Shown: positions 22,171 through 32,061 of the stretch, one piece after another
Layout of the letters: each line of letters opens with the position of its first letter
How positions within the stretch are numbered: position 1 is the first letter of the stretch
Source: Tieghemiomyces parasiticus
Lineage: Eukaryota; Kickxellomycota; Dimargaritomycetes; Dimargaritales; Dimargaritaceae
Reading direction: 5' to 3'
DNA length: 52,298 bases
Assembly (NCBI GenBank): GCA_027575765.1
Contig: JANBPT010000231.1
Coordinates: 1-52,298 of the forward strand
Notes under the pieces: model-generated
Database searches by the model: none
The model's input: the letters and a program-made list of their open reading frames with translations, nothing else
What the model was told of the DNA's origin: nothing
Translations under genes and position numbers: made by a program

Positions 22171-23605
22171 ATGAGATTGTACAAATTGGTCGTCCTCGGC
22201 GATGGTGGTGTTGGCAAGGTAGGTCAGACGCTCGGTAGTGCGACGTGGCGCCTAATGCTAGCGCTAAGCCCCATATCTCTACGTTGACCATTTGACTTGT
22301 CTAAGGTCTCAAGTTCCGAGGCGTCGGTTCACTGGCAGAAGACTCCCGTACTGAGGCCTGTTATCATGTCCACAATCCAACTCACCAACGACACCCGTTG
22401 CTCGATTACACCCTCATCTTTAAATTCATCTTTTTTCTTTTGTAGACCGCCCTAACGATCCAGGTAAGTGATGTGGCGAGAGGCTCCTTCCTCCGTCCTT
22501 TAGTCTACCAGAAGCATGGCCTGTTGGACTGACATCTCCCCCCCCCCCCCAGGGCCCTCACCAGTACGACTAAGCAGTCGGGGCGTCGGCCCCCAAGACA
22601 CCGGGTAGGTCGGCTTGTTGCACAGTAGTCTATTTTTCCAACCATGCCTTGCGCGACATCCCCACATCCCTCCCCCTTCACAATTCTACCTATGAACTCG
22701 ACAATAGCTCTGTCTGAACCACTTCGTCGGTAAGTCCCCCTTTCCATCTAGTTAGGCCCCGCATCCTTTGACTACCTAATGCCTGCCTAAAAGGGAGGTG
22801 GCGCACCTAGAGCATGTCTCCGTCAGTTTTCTAACGAACAACTTTCCTGCCAATCCCTACCTCTCTCCTCCCTCCCGCCTCGACCAACCATCCCACATTT
22901 TAGAGGTACGTTACCATCTGGAAATTAGCCTCTTCCACCCGCTGGCCGGCCCCATTAATGAACGGGGCTTGCAAGGATGCAGCGTTTTTTGCTGCTCCTC
23001 GGGCAAATCCTTACCGCTTTTCTCCCTTCCTTGTATCCTAGCAGTCACTAACCCCTCACCATGCGGTCACGTCACACTGGTTCTTTACCATTATCTCCTA
23101 CCAGACCTACGACCCGACCATCGAAGACTCCTACCGCAAGCAGGTTGTGATTGATGAGCAGCCGTGCGTACTCGAGGTACTCGATACCGCCGGCCAGGAG
23201 GAGTACACGGCCCTACGCGACCAGTGGATACGGGATGGTGAGGGTTTCCTCCTTGTCTACTCCATCGCCGCCCGTTCCACATTTGAACGTGTGCAGCGCT
23301 TCCGCGATCAGATCACCCGCGTCAAGGATACCGACAACGTGCCCCTCATGCTTGTAGGCAACAAGTGCGACAAGGTGCACGAGCGGGAGGTGTCGCGCGA
23401 GGAGGGCTTGGCCATGGCCAAGCGGCTGAGCTGCGAGTTTGTCGAGTCGTCCGCGAAGACGTGCGTCAATGTGGAGAAGGCCTTTTACACTGTGGTCCGC
23501 ATTATCCGCGCCAGCCGCGACCCGCAGGGCGGTAACCACCGTAGTAACACGACCAAGAAGGACAAGAAAAAGAAGGCCAAGCGTGGCGGTTGTCAGATCC
23601 TTTAA
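22171..23605 (+). CDS. Ras-family GTPase (RasB/Ras2-like), five exons including a 2-nt exon
   Basis: Exons inferred: 22171-22218, 22446-22463, 22708-22729, 22904-22905, 23105-23605; 591 nt, 196 aa. Introns are 227, 244, 174 and 199 nt, all GT-AG. The protein has the P-loop GDGGVGK at 10-16, split from TALTIQ by intron 1; effector loop YDPTIEDSY at 32-40; DTAGQ with Gln61; NKCD for guanine recognition; and SSAK. The C-terminus is polybasic ([10 protein letters not shown]) and ends CQIL, a CaaX box whose final Leu suggests geranylgeranylation and membrane anchoring. The start [25 protein letters not shown] is typical of filamentous-fungal Ras2/RasB rather than Ras1 or Rsr1. Such GTPases act in polarised growth and cAMP or MAPK signalling (family knowledge). 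Gly12 and Gln61 are intact, so normal GTP cycling is expected. Confidence 0.92.
22904..22905 (+). other. putative 2-nt microexon (AG) of the Ras gene
   Basis: Exon 3 ends at 22729 in phase 1 (GTC-G) and the last exon begins at 23105 in phase 0 (ACC TAC GAC), so exactly two bases (mod 3) are missing. ATTTTAG-AG-GTACGT at 22898-22911 supplies AG between a canonical acceptor and donor, completing GAG for the invariant Glu30. A CTAAC branch-like site lies near 22833 for the upstream intron and another near 23047 for the downstream one. I saw no other AG-AG-GT or AG-AA-GT arrangement in 22732-23104. Confidence 0.7.
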
Positions 23606-26600
23606 TGTATTAGTTACGTCCATCGTATTTCGTCGTTTCCTGGCACTTTTACAACCCTCACGTCCCGCCGCTTTTTACCACGTCCTTTCTGGGTTGGTTA
23701 TTCCGCAACTCTTGCTGCACTGTCCTTTTCTTTAACCGTTCCACTCATCTTGTTTCGCTTCTTTTTCTCTATCATTCTCCAACCTCTACTTCGCCATTTT
23801 ATATCCTTGATGACTTGCTCTTGCCTCGCTGGGGTTCCCGTTATACGGTCGTCTGTTAGTCAATAATGAAATATCCTGTCAACTAATTGAAGCTATGTGG
23901 CTTGGTGGCGTGTGCAAGAAATATGCATGGAGGGGATGGTTCAATGGTGGGGCCTCCAACGCCTTTAATCTGCCAATGGCCCCAAACGCCACCTATCGTT
24001 GGTATAGTATGATTACGAATAATCCGGCCCTAAGCAGCTCACCTCGTCCCAAATTTTAGGGAATTCATATTAGGGGCGTGATACGGAATCCACCACCGTC
24101 ACAATCAAAACGTCACATAAAGGTGTACGCCTCGGGGGCGCTTTCAACGCCAATGGTGGCACGGATAATTAGCCGAAATACTCTACACCAAAACGACACC
24201 TATTTTTCCAAAGGGGCACCTAGGCCATCTCGCAGGTAGGCGAGCACAAAACTGTCAACTCAGTTTCTATTATATATATACCTCGAATGGCGACCGGATA
24301 ATAGTAAAAACTATATCCAAACTTTTATTTATATATTTTACACCAACTACCTGGCTCCCACGCCAGCACCTATACACCTTTTGCGAAACCAGTACTACGG
24401 TGGCAGTGAATGAAATATTGTTGCGACCGAAACGCAGCCAGTATATGGGCAAGATTAGAGCGTCGCAGTGGGTTAAATGCAGCGTGGAGAAAGTCAGGGG
24501 CGCTCTCTTGCCAAACAAGGGCAGGCGTACCCATGCGATGAGGTAGATATACTGGGGGGGAGAGGTTCGCCCATCCTGTTGTGTTGAATATGGTGATTTA
24601 ATGAGGATATAAGGTACTGAACATTAAATATGATAAATATAGGAAAACAATAAGATGGGTCTCAACCCGGAGGAAAACAAATACGGTAACAGGTCCGTAT
24701 GGGGAGAGTAGTGATGAGCGAAAAAGTAATCGAGGGCAAGTGCCCTTCCTATGCTCGTGCAGGAGGATGCCGGCCCTCTGCTCATTACTTGGCCCTTGGT
24801 GGGCGGGTCGGTCCCACGGGTGCGGAAGTGGTGGGGACCTGTCCACTACCACCTCATTATAAGCTGAGCGGCGGGACTTCGAAATCGGGATCCTGAGGCT
24901 TCAGTACGCCTTTGGGAGGGCCTTTTTTGGCAACGGATCGAGCGGGGCTGGGGTTGCAGCCGTACATGCTGGTAATGAGGAGAGGAGAGGAGGGGGGGGG
25001 CAAAAGTAGTCTTACGCGAATGACTTATGTGAGTGTGGGTGGGTGGATGACCAAGCTAACAAGTTCTCGAATCAAATGGTAAAAGATTGAGATCTCGTAG
25101 CGTGCGACACCTCAGTGGGTATATATATATACATATTGACATATACTTATATGTATATACATGCTCTTGGAGGGTAACCGCAACACCCCGGTGCCCTTCG
25201 ATCACCGTTAGTAGGACTGGCCAGTTAAGCATCATGCATGGAAGTTGGCCACGGTTATCGTCCGTCCAGGCGGGGAGTTAATAATTGCTTCTGTCCATGA
25301 GCATGGCATTTCAAACATGTCAGTGTTGCCAAATCGAATTTCCAGAGCTACATCGTACGCTCTTAATGGGGATTGAGCCACCGAAGGCAGTATCCGAGCT
25401 GCGCATAGAGCTACCCATTGAATATATCAGGTCAGCGGTACCACTCCATCATCCTGAATGGCACCATTTTACACTATATTTTTCTTAGGGCGGGTGTCGT
25501 TATCATTCACGACGGCCTGTACACAGAAGGGTCTCCCTTTCCGAACTCCTGGCAGAGTAGCCAAGCCGCCGGACAATCTATCACTTCAGCTTATTAGTCA
25601 ATCTTGATATCTTCAGCGTGACGGTCAACTCTGCATTGGCCGAACTGCCACAGATGGCACATAGGTAGTCTACATAATTCTAAGATAAAATGCGTAGCGG
25701 TTCTTACTAGCTAAAAACGATGGGTAACGGGCTTACCACGAGAAAACCGGTTACTATGTTGTGGAAAAACTTTGCGTGATTCCACGGAAGAAGGTGAAGA
25801 AAGTACTCGGTCGAGGGAGGGTCGATGGGCGAGAAGGTCTAGGATATAATTTATTTTTATTGCGCGCCTAATGAATCAACAGTTTGGACTATTTCGTCGC
25901 AGCTTATATATATAAATGTGAGGGTGATGCGGTACCGTCTAATGTAACCGATGGGGATTGGTACTAGCTTTACCGCCATGGTGTGGGGAGGGGTCAGGAT
26001 TGAGCCTGGATCAAAAGGGGGAAGGTTGCAACCAACTGAGTAGCGAACATCACTGTCATCCAGACTGCGGTGGCCAAAACTTTTGCCGAGATAGTTCCAC
26101 TAGGAAGGGGCGATTGGAGGGCTGTGTTTGGTGGAAGGTTTCGGCCGTAGCCCGTGGAGGCGGCTCGGCGGGTCCCTTGGCTACCGTATGAGCGGGGCCT
26201 GGGGTGGTTGCCGAAGACCGCCCAAACTATACTAGGTGCCACGAGCGTATGCCTCATAGGAGTTACCCAGTGCAGAGCTTGTAGTCGACTCTGTAGCAGG
26301 CTGATTAATTTGATTCAACATCGGTTCTACGCGCTCTATTTTACATTCCGCTAGTTTCCTTCACGCAGATATCGTTACCAGCCAATGTGCACTCGTCTGC
26401 ATGATCTGCACCTTACGAAACCGCAACCCAGAGTCACGCCAATAGCCGTTTCGTCCACAGTTATACCGTTCCGTTCTATGCACTCTGTTCATCCAACGAC
26501 CCTTCCTATCCCCTGGCGTAGGTAGGTCTTGGTATTCCTTTTCCTTTTCGTCTACGCCCCAATCATTTCCGCGACGGCCGCTAGCGACGAGTGATTAATC

Positions 26601-28796
26601 CAGGTTGGTTAACAGCTCTGGCCCACCGTAAGTAGAGTAAGGTTGCCGAGAAATTAGATTCTTAAGGCAATATCTATTACGGTGGTACCTAGATGACATG
26701 AAGGGTTGGACCGTACCGTTTTCTAAAATGGTAGAATTCGATCTCAGAGCTATTTACGGCATCGACATGCACTGCATTGACAAAGCCTTAATACTGGAAT
26801 AGTCCGCGATGAAAAAGGGAATAGTGTGGCTCAACCCCTTCTTTATCAATTAAAGAACGGAGACTGTGAGTATCGTGGTATCAAGGAGTCACAATACCTA
26901 TGCTAGGCATCAAAGTAATCATCTGACAGCACTTCCTTTTTATTCTTTGATATTGTAGCGACCAGTGTAAATGGCCAAAGGATAGGACTTATTAAAAATG
27001 ACCCCGTATCAGATAGCCCCTACCCTCCTCTCCCGACGTTTGAACTTCCGAGCACCCCTATTACTTATTGCCTTACTTCTCCACGAATGTTTACTTTATT
27101 GCCAACTTGCACCTCCCAGCCTCCTTCCCTATTGTCAACTTTTCTCCCTCCCCCCGCAGACTGTCTCTACGTTTCTCCCCACGACTGGTACTGGTTCCTT
27201 GAATCCCACCCAATCGTATACCATCCAGGCCACTATCACCCAGAACTAGGTCCATCCGTGAACCTGAACGGCAGGTATAAGTGCCTTAGCGAATAATAAC
27301 TGGGTCCAGACCGGTACCAATACATACATGTCACTCCTCTCTATACAATCTTTATTGTTGTGCTAATTACCTCCCCCCCCCTCGACTCTGGGGATTTCCC
27401 CTACCACAATATCTATTATGACCCTTAGATCGAAGTACATTGGCCTTTGGCGAAGTATCGTCCAATCGCTTGTAGTTTAGCTGCAATTCCATGGTGCTTG
27501 GGAGACTCCTTATAGGACTCCAAAGGCAGCCAGGGCCTTGTGTATTGAAATCCCTACTTGGAAATATTCAAATTCGAGAGGCCTATAGCCATCGTGCATC
27601 CTTATAAATTCATCTGTGGTCATTTGCAAAACGCGGGCAGGAGGGAGGGGTAGGTTAGAAGCCATGCTATTGTGCATTACACTACTCAGGATGTTAGGTC
27701 ACCGCTCTCTCCCTTGCTATTAATAAGGGCACTGCATCTGCTAGGAGGACATTAACTAATTTGTTGCTTTCCTTAACATAACCATAGCCATGCAGTCACT
27801 CAACGCCCACTACACTATACAATCCTAGGCGCCCTCCTCTCCTCAAGCCCTGAGCGCATAGTCACCATTGAATATATTTTTTATCCCTCCCTTGTCCCTA
27901 CGTTCTTTGCCACTACTTTCACTACGGCTAGCGCTACCTTCCGAAGCGATGAAGTCATTAGGACTCTAGTAGTGAAAGCGGGGGGTTGAAAGAATCCTCT
28001 CAATGGCGTCTGTTGTCACCCAACCGACAAATAGTTCCCTGACTAACTACCATGGGGGGGGGAACGGACACCCCTTACGCCCACAGTCTGCTTGGCAATC
28101 AGGCTACCCTCTCAAAATTCAAAAAGACAGCCGTACCATCGGTGTTGGGCGGTTATTACACCGAAAGGGAAAATTTGTTGGGATATTGTAGTGCACGTGT
28201 AGATGACTCCGTAGGGTGAGGGAGGTGCGCACGGCTTATAAAGCCCGACGGCTTTTACAAGAAGGCCCCTGTTGGTCGTCAGACTATCTGAGCAAGTGTC
28301 GTGAAGTCACCATCAGTTATTGTGAGTTATAAGGGCGAGGTCGCCTCTGGGTAGAGTGATATGAAAAGGAGTGGACTCCGCAAAATAAAGGGATTGGGGT
28401 GGTGCAGCAAAGGGCGTGGCTGCATGGTAGTAGTGTTGTAAATAGTCTTGAAAAGTATCTGGTATGTCAAAGTCAGCCAGGCGGTGTGTCAAATTTCGGG
28501 CACGACATTAGGCCTTAGGAGTAAAGAAGCTGGTGTAGTAGACACTTGTGTGTAAAAAAATCCGTAGTCCAAGTTAGAATACAACTTCACGTTCGCGTAG
28601 GGCATTTATAATGGCGGAATGGGGTACTTTCTTGCCACGTATTTTTCATTAAGGATAAACAATAACTGTCCAACTTCCTACATCACAAACAGGGGGGGGG
28701 GAGATGTAATGTTATCATCAACCACCAGGGCCAATTTAGTTATCCTACACGGTTCAAATACTGGCTTTAGAGTCCACGGGGGGGGCCGAGTCAAGT
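23606..28796. other. 5.2-kb intergenic region with no recognised gene
   Basis: Mostly AT-rich and stop-dense on both strands, with short AT microsatellites (24272, 25119) and G runs (24547, 24986, 28052, 28691). One ATG frame at 26998-27249 (+, 83 aa) has a hydrophobic leader (APLLLIALLL) and a Thr-rich tail; it may be a small secreted or membrane protein or chance. Exon-like snippets with good borders occur around 26590-26631 (CAG acceptor, GTAAGT donor), but I cannot assemble a gene. Confidence 0.4.
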
Positions 28797-30962
28797 TTAC
28801 GCCTTGGTATAGAAACAGCCGATCGAGTCTAGCCACCCGGCCCCGGACCCGTAGATCCCGGCCCACTGGTATCCGGTTGGTACCTTGAGGACGTGGACGG
28901 TGCCGCCGCGGGAAGAGCCGCACCAGCCGGTGGTTCGACCATGGGTGGTAATGAACTCCAAGGAGTCGATCCAAGCGCCGCTGTTGACGTTGATTTGGGA
29001 TAGGCCCTCGCCAGGCGCCAGGGGGAACTCGACGGGGTTGGGCCCGACCTTTCCGCACTGGACCCAGGACCCGTCGGCCAGGTAGGCGACAAACCCGTCT
29101 ACGTAAAGTCCGTGGTAGATGCGGAGGTGGGTGAGTGGTGGGAGAGCGCGACCGCCGTGAGCCAGCGGAGCGAAGCCACCGGGACCCCGCATAAACTCGG
29201 CGCCGTTGCCGTGGCCGGAGGAAAAGTAGGCCTGGAAGGGAACGGTGCCGTTCATGGTGCCATTGCCCAGCTGGTTGCTCTTGTACACGTGGAGGTGCTC
29301 GTAGTGCGGGATGGTCACCCGGTGTTCCCCCAAAAACCTTTCAAAGTCGGGAATCTGGGACGAATTTTGAGCAACAGATACCACGTCCAGCGTCACCCGG
29401 TCGCCAGCCTGCCACGGCGCCTTGTTAAAGATCATTTGACGCGTCAGGGTGAGCTGTGTGGGGGTCACTACGGGCTGGGCGGTGGCGGAGCCAGGGCGCG
29501 GCGGTAGAGCCGGGGTGGCCGCGTGGTGGTCCCCGTCCACGTACTCGAGGTGGCCCTTGAGCCGGTCATTGATCCAAATCTCCACCATGGAGATCCCTAC
29601 GGGGTTCTTGACCAGGATGCCTTCCTCCACGGCATAGAGCGTAGAGTCAGTGACGGCATTACGTGCGGGCAGGGCCAGGGCGTCGGTGGGCAGGCGCAAA
29701 CACGGGTGGTAGCGTAGCCGGATCATGTCGACTCGGGTCCAGTGCGAGCCAGCCTCGTCTTCGGGGGTGATGGGCTGGAACCGAGGCTCCTTCACCATGA
29801 AAGTGCGGTTGTAGTTGTTGAACCCGCGGCTCATGATGCCGTCCTGGGTGTGGCCTAGGGTCAGAAGGTGACCCACCTCGTGTAGAAAGGCGCCCATGCC
29901 CACGTTAGCGGCCTTCCATCCTTCACCACACTCGTTGGCGTCGTTGGCCGTGAAACGCTCGTCCACCGGGGTAGTGTCGAGGAACTTGGGCACAATTTCC
30001 TCCAGGCAGCTTGGCCAAGCGTAGGTGAGGTGGGATCCAAACACGCATTGCCGGCGCGACCCGCCGCCGCCACCCAGGGCGGCGTGAGCCAAGATGACGC
30101 GGAGGTGCGAGTCCCAGTGGGAGTCCAAGGTCATCCCGGCTACATAGCAATCCCGGTCGAAGGGCGCGCCGTAGTCCTCAAGGGCATGGCTAAACAGGGT
30201 GAACATGCTGTCCTTGGAGGTCTCCCCAGTCTGAGGTTGGTATTGCTGGGCGTGGAGCGGATCGCGCATCTCGGCTGTGGTGAGGCGAGACCGTACGATG
30301 TAGACCTGGGCGGTATTACGCTGTACGTCCTCCTGATCGGTTAGCGTCTCAGGAAGCCAGGCCTCGTCCAGGCGGAACGTGCGTCGGCCAAACCCGTTTC
30401 GGTACATTTGCTCGGCATTGAAGGCCTGCCACATGTAGGCCGCACAGCGTAGGCGCTTGATGGCAGCCGAGAGGTCGTTCTTCCCGGGGCCTTGCTTATC
30501 CGGGGGTGCATCGAAAGTCAGTGGGGAGTCCTTCGCCACCATGATTGCCAGGCGCAAGGGCGGGTTCTGCAGGCGTGGGAGGTAGTGCAGGGTCAGGAGG
30601 GTCTCAGCACCGTTACACTGGAAGCGGACGAGGTTCTGCCCGGGCTCCAAAGGTACCAGACACTTGAAGTGGGTGTCCACGACCGGCCAGCGCTGCATAG
30701 GAAAGTTCTGCGGGTACACGGTAATCTGCCCCTCAAAATGAGTGTGGGGTGGTCCGGCCCGGCCATAAATGAGCAGGACGCGCTGATAGACTGTCTCGCC
30801 CTCTTGGATACTCACGATGAGCGGACTTGGCACCTTGAGGTCCGGGCCAGGGGCACTGCGGTCGCCGAGGCTCATACCGGCAAACGATGCCGTCGCGTCC
30901 GGCATGTGGGTAGCGTCGTCCACCGAGTAGGTGGGCTCAGTGCCGGGCATATAGTGCTGCAT
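28797..30962 (-). CDS. putative zinc metalloprotease (YIL108W/Metallopep family) with jacalin-like C-terminal domain
   Basis: Intronless, 721 aa, start ATG at 30960-30962. The zinc-binding motif is HEVGHLLTLGH at 361-371, an HExxHxxxxxH arrangement with Glu362 catalytic, followed by GIMSRG at 375-380 as a likely Met-turn. The surrounding sequence (long N-terminal region with a GQNLVRFQCNGAETLLTLHYLP beta segment, ANECGEGWKAANVGMGAFLHEVGH) matches the fungal putative metallopeptidase family typified by yeast YIL108W. The C-terminal part, about 600-721, repeats IDSLEFITTHG and LDSIGCFY and reads as a jacalin-like lectin fold. I see no signal peptide or membrane segment, so it is probably cytosolic. 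Substrate unknown. A 185-codon ATG frame upstream on the same strand (31144-31701) is doubtful and not included. Confidence 0.88.
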   Translation of the reverse strand: MQHYMPGTEPTYSVDDATHMPDATASFAGMSLGDRSAPGPDLKVPSPLIVSIQEGETVYQRVLLIYGRAGPPHTHFEGQITVYPQNFPMQRWPVVDTHFKCLVPLEPGQNLVRFQCNGAETLLTLHYLPRLQNPPLRLAIMVAKDSPLTFDAPPDKQGPGKNDLSAAIKRLRCAAYMWQAFNAEQMYRNGFGRRTFRLDEAWLPETLTDQEDVQRNTAQVYIVRSRLTTAEMRDPLHAQQYQPQTGETSKDSMFTLFSHALEDYGAPFDRDCYVAGMTLDSHWDSHLRVILAHAALGGGGGSRRQCVFGSHLTYAWPSCLEEIVPKFLDTTPVDERFTANDANECGEGWKAANVGMGAFLHEVGHLLTLGHTQDGIMSRGFNNYNRTFMVKEPRFQPITPEDEAGSHWTRVDMIRLRYHPCLRLPTDALALPARNAVTDSTLYAVEEGILVKNPVGISMVEIWINDRLKGHLEYVDGDHHAATPALPPRPGSATAQPVVTPTQLTLTRQMIFNKAPWQAGDRVTLDVVSVAQNSSQIPDFERFLGEHRVTIPHYEHLHVYKSNQLGNGTMNGTVPFQAYFSSGHGNGAEFMRGPGGFAPLAHGGRALPPLTHLRIYHGLYVDGFVAYLADGSWVQCGKVGPNPVEFPLAPGEGLSQINVNSGAWIDSLEFITTHGRTTGWCGSSRGGTVHVLKVPTGYQWAGIYGSGAGWLDSIGCFYTKA

Positions 30963-32061
30963 ACTGGACAGGGGTGGGGTGCGAGTAGGCAGGGGAAAGT
31001 AGGGAACAAATAGCCTAGGCTGCGAAGAGGAGGTAAGGCGGGGGCGACGGGGCAGCCGGGGTGGATGCGGGAGACGAAGGCAAATAGGAGCTGCCTAATG
31101 AGAAAAACGAGGGTTCTGGAACAGCTATGTGCCAAGCAATGAGCTAGGCCGAGCGGTCGGTGGAGGAATGCCAAGAGTTAGGTGCGGTCACGGAATGACG
31201 TGTTTCAGAAGGGGTGAGCGTGTGGGTCTGGCCCAGCAGGCCTGATGGCCCCGCTAAACGGGTTTTAAGGCACCTGGGGGATGGAAGCGGCCCGCTCTTC
31301 GGTGTAAGCGTCACTATTGCCAACGATAAAGATGCCAAGACCAGGTTGGTATCATTTTGGGACTGCAGTGACCTTTGTGCCACCTTAATTACAGAGGGGC
31401 AGGGTAAGGACTGTGAAGGGGGAACTGATGGCGGCTGTGACGCTTGACAGGTGAGCTGGTACCCCCCTCCTCTTGCTGCTCCAGCTTGTGAGCTCGAGTG
31501 AACAACGGCGCACCTTCTGACCTTCCAAGTTGCCAATTTTACCAGGTTTGCGCGGTCCAGCCACCAACCCGTCGCCCACGAACCATGCCAAGCCTTCTCC
31601 ACAGCGCCCCTCCTTTCAGACTGTAGATCCGGACTATTTAGTGTGCAATTGACGAAGGTAGGGCTGACCGGATGGTCATGATGGTCCGTAGGAGCTTCCA
31701 TCAAGAACAGCTCCGGTAAACCTCTAATATATATATATCAATGCTAGGTAAAACTTATTGTTATTTTTCAAGAATGATACTTACAAGCCCGCACGACTTG
31801 TAGCAACCCTGAGCCCCATTACTCTACCCAGTGCCCTGACCAACCTCCGTGCCCGTCACGGTTGGAGCAGATATCTTATCATTTCCGCCCGCAACCGTAG
31901 TGGTCGGTAGCCGGCCTGACGCTCTGCTCTCCTTTCTTTCCCTAGTCTAAACCGTGGCGCGTAGAGTTGCGCACCCTTGCCGACGACGTGCCCAGGGTCG
32001 CCCGCTCGGCTGTCCACTCGCCTGCGTCGGGATTCGTCTGTCCGATCGGAGTCGGACGCCA
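30963..32061. other. spacer between metalloprotease start and Lsm12 end
   Basis: It contains the promoter side of the minus-strand metalloprotease and the 3' flank of Lsm12. A minus-strand ATG frame at 31144-31701 (185 aa) has no recognisable domain and Ser/Thr/Pro-rich composition like other leaders here. A short AT repeat is at 31726-31738. Confidence 0.4.

Noticed and set aside
26640..26665. Second possible SSADH relic (GTTGCCGAGAAATTAGA resembles the GTAGCCGAGAAACTAGA of the last SSADH exon)
   Set aside because: About 17 bases only; no flanking similarity on either side, so chance is likely.
31144..31701. 185-codon minus-strand ORF upstream of the metalloprotease
   Set aside because: It has an ATG but no recognisable domain, and its Ser/Pro-rich composition is typical of leader sequence; kept only as a note in the spacer entry.
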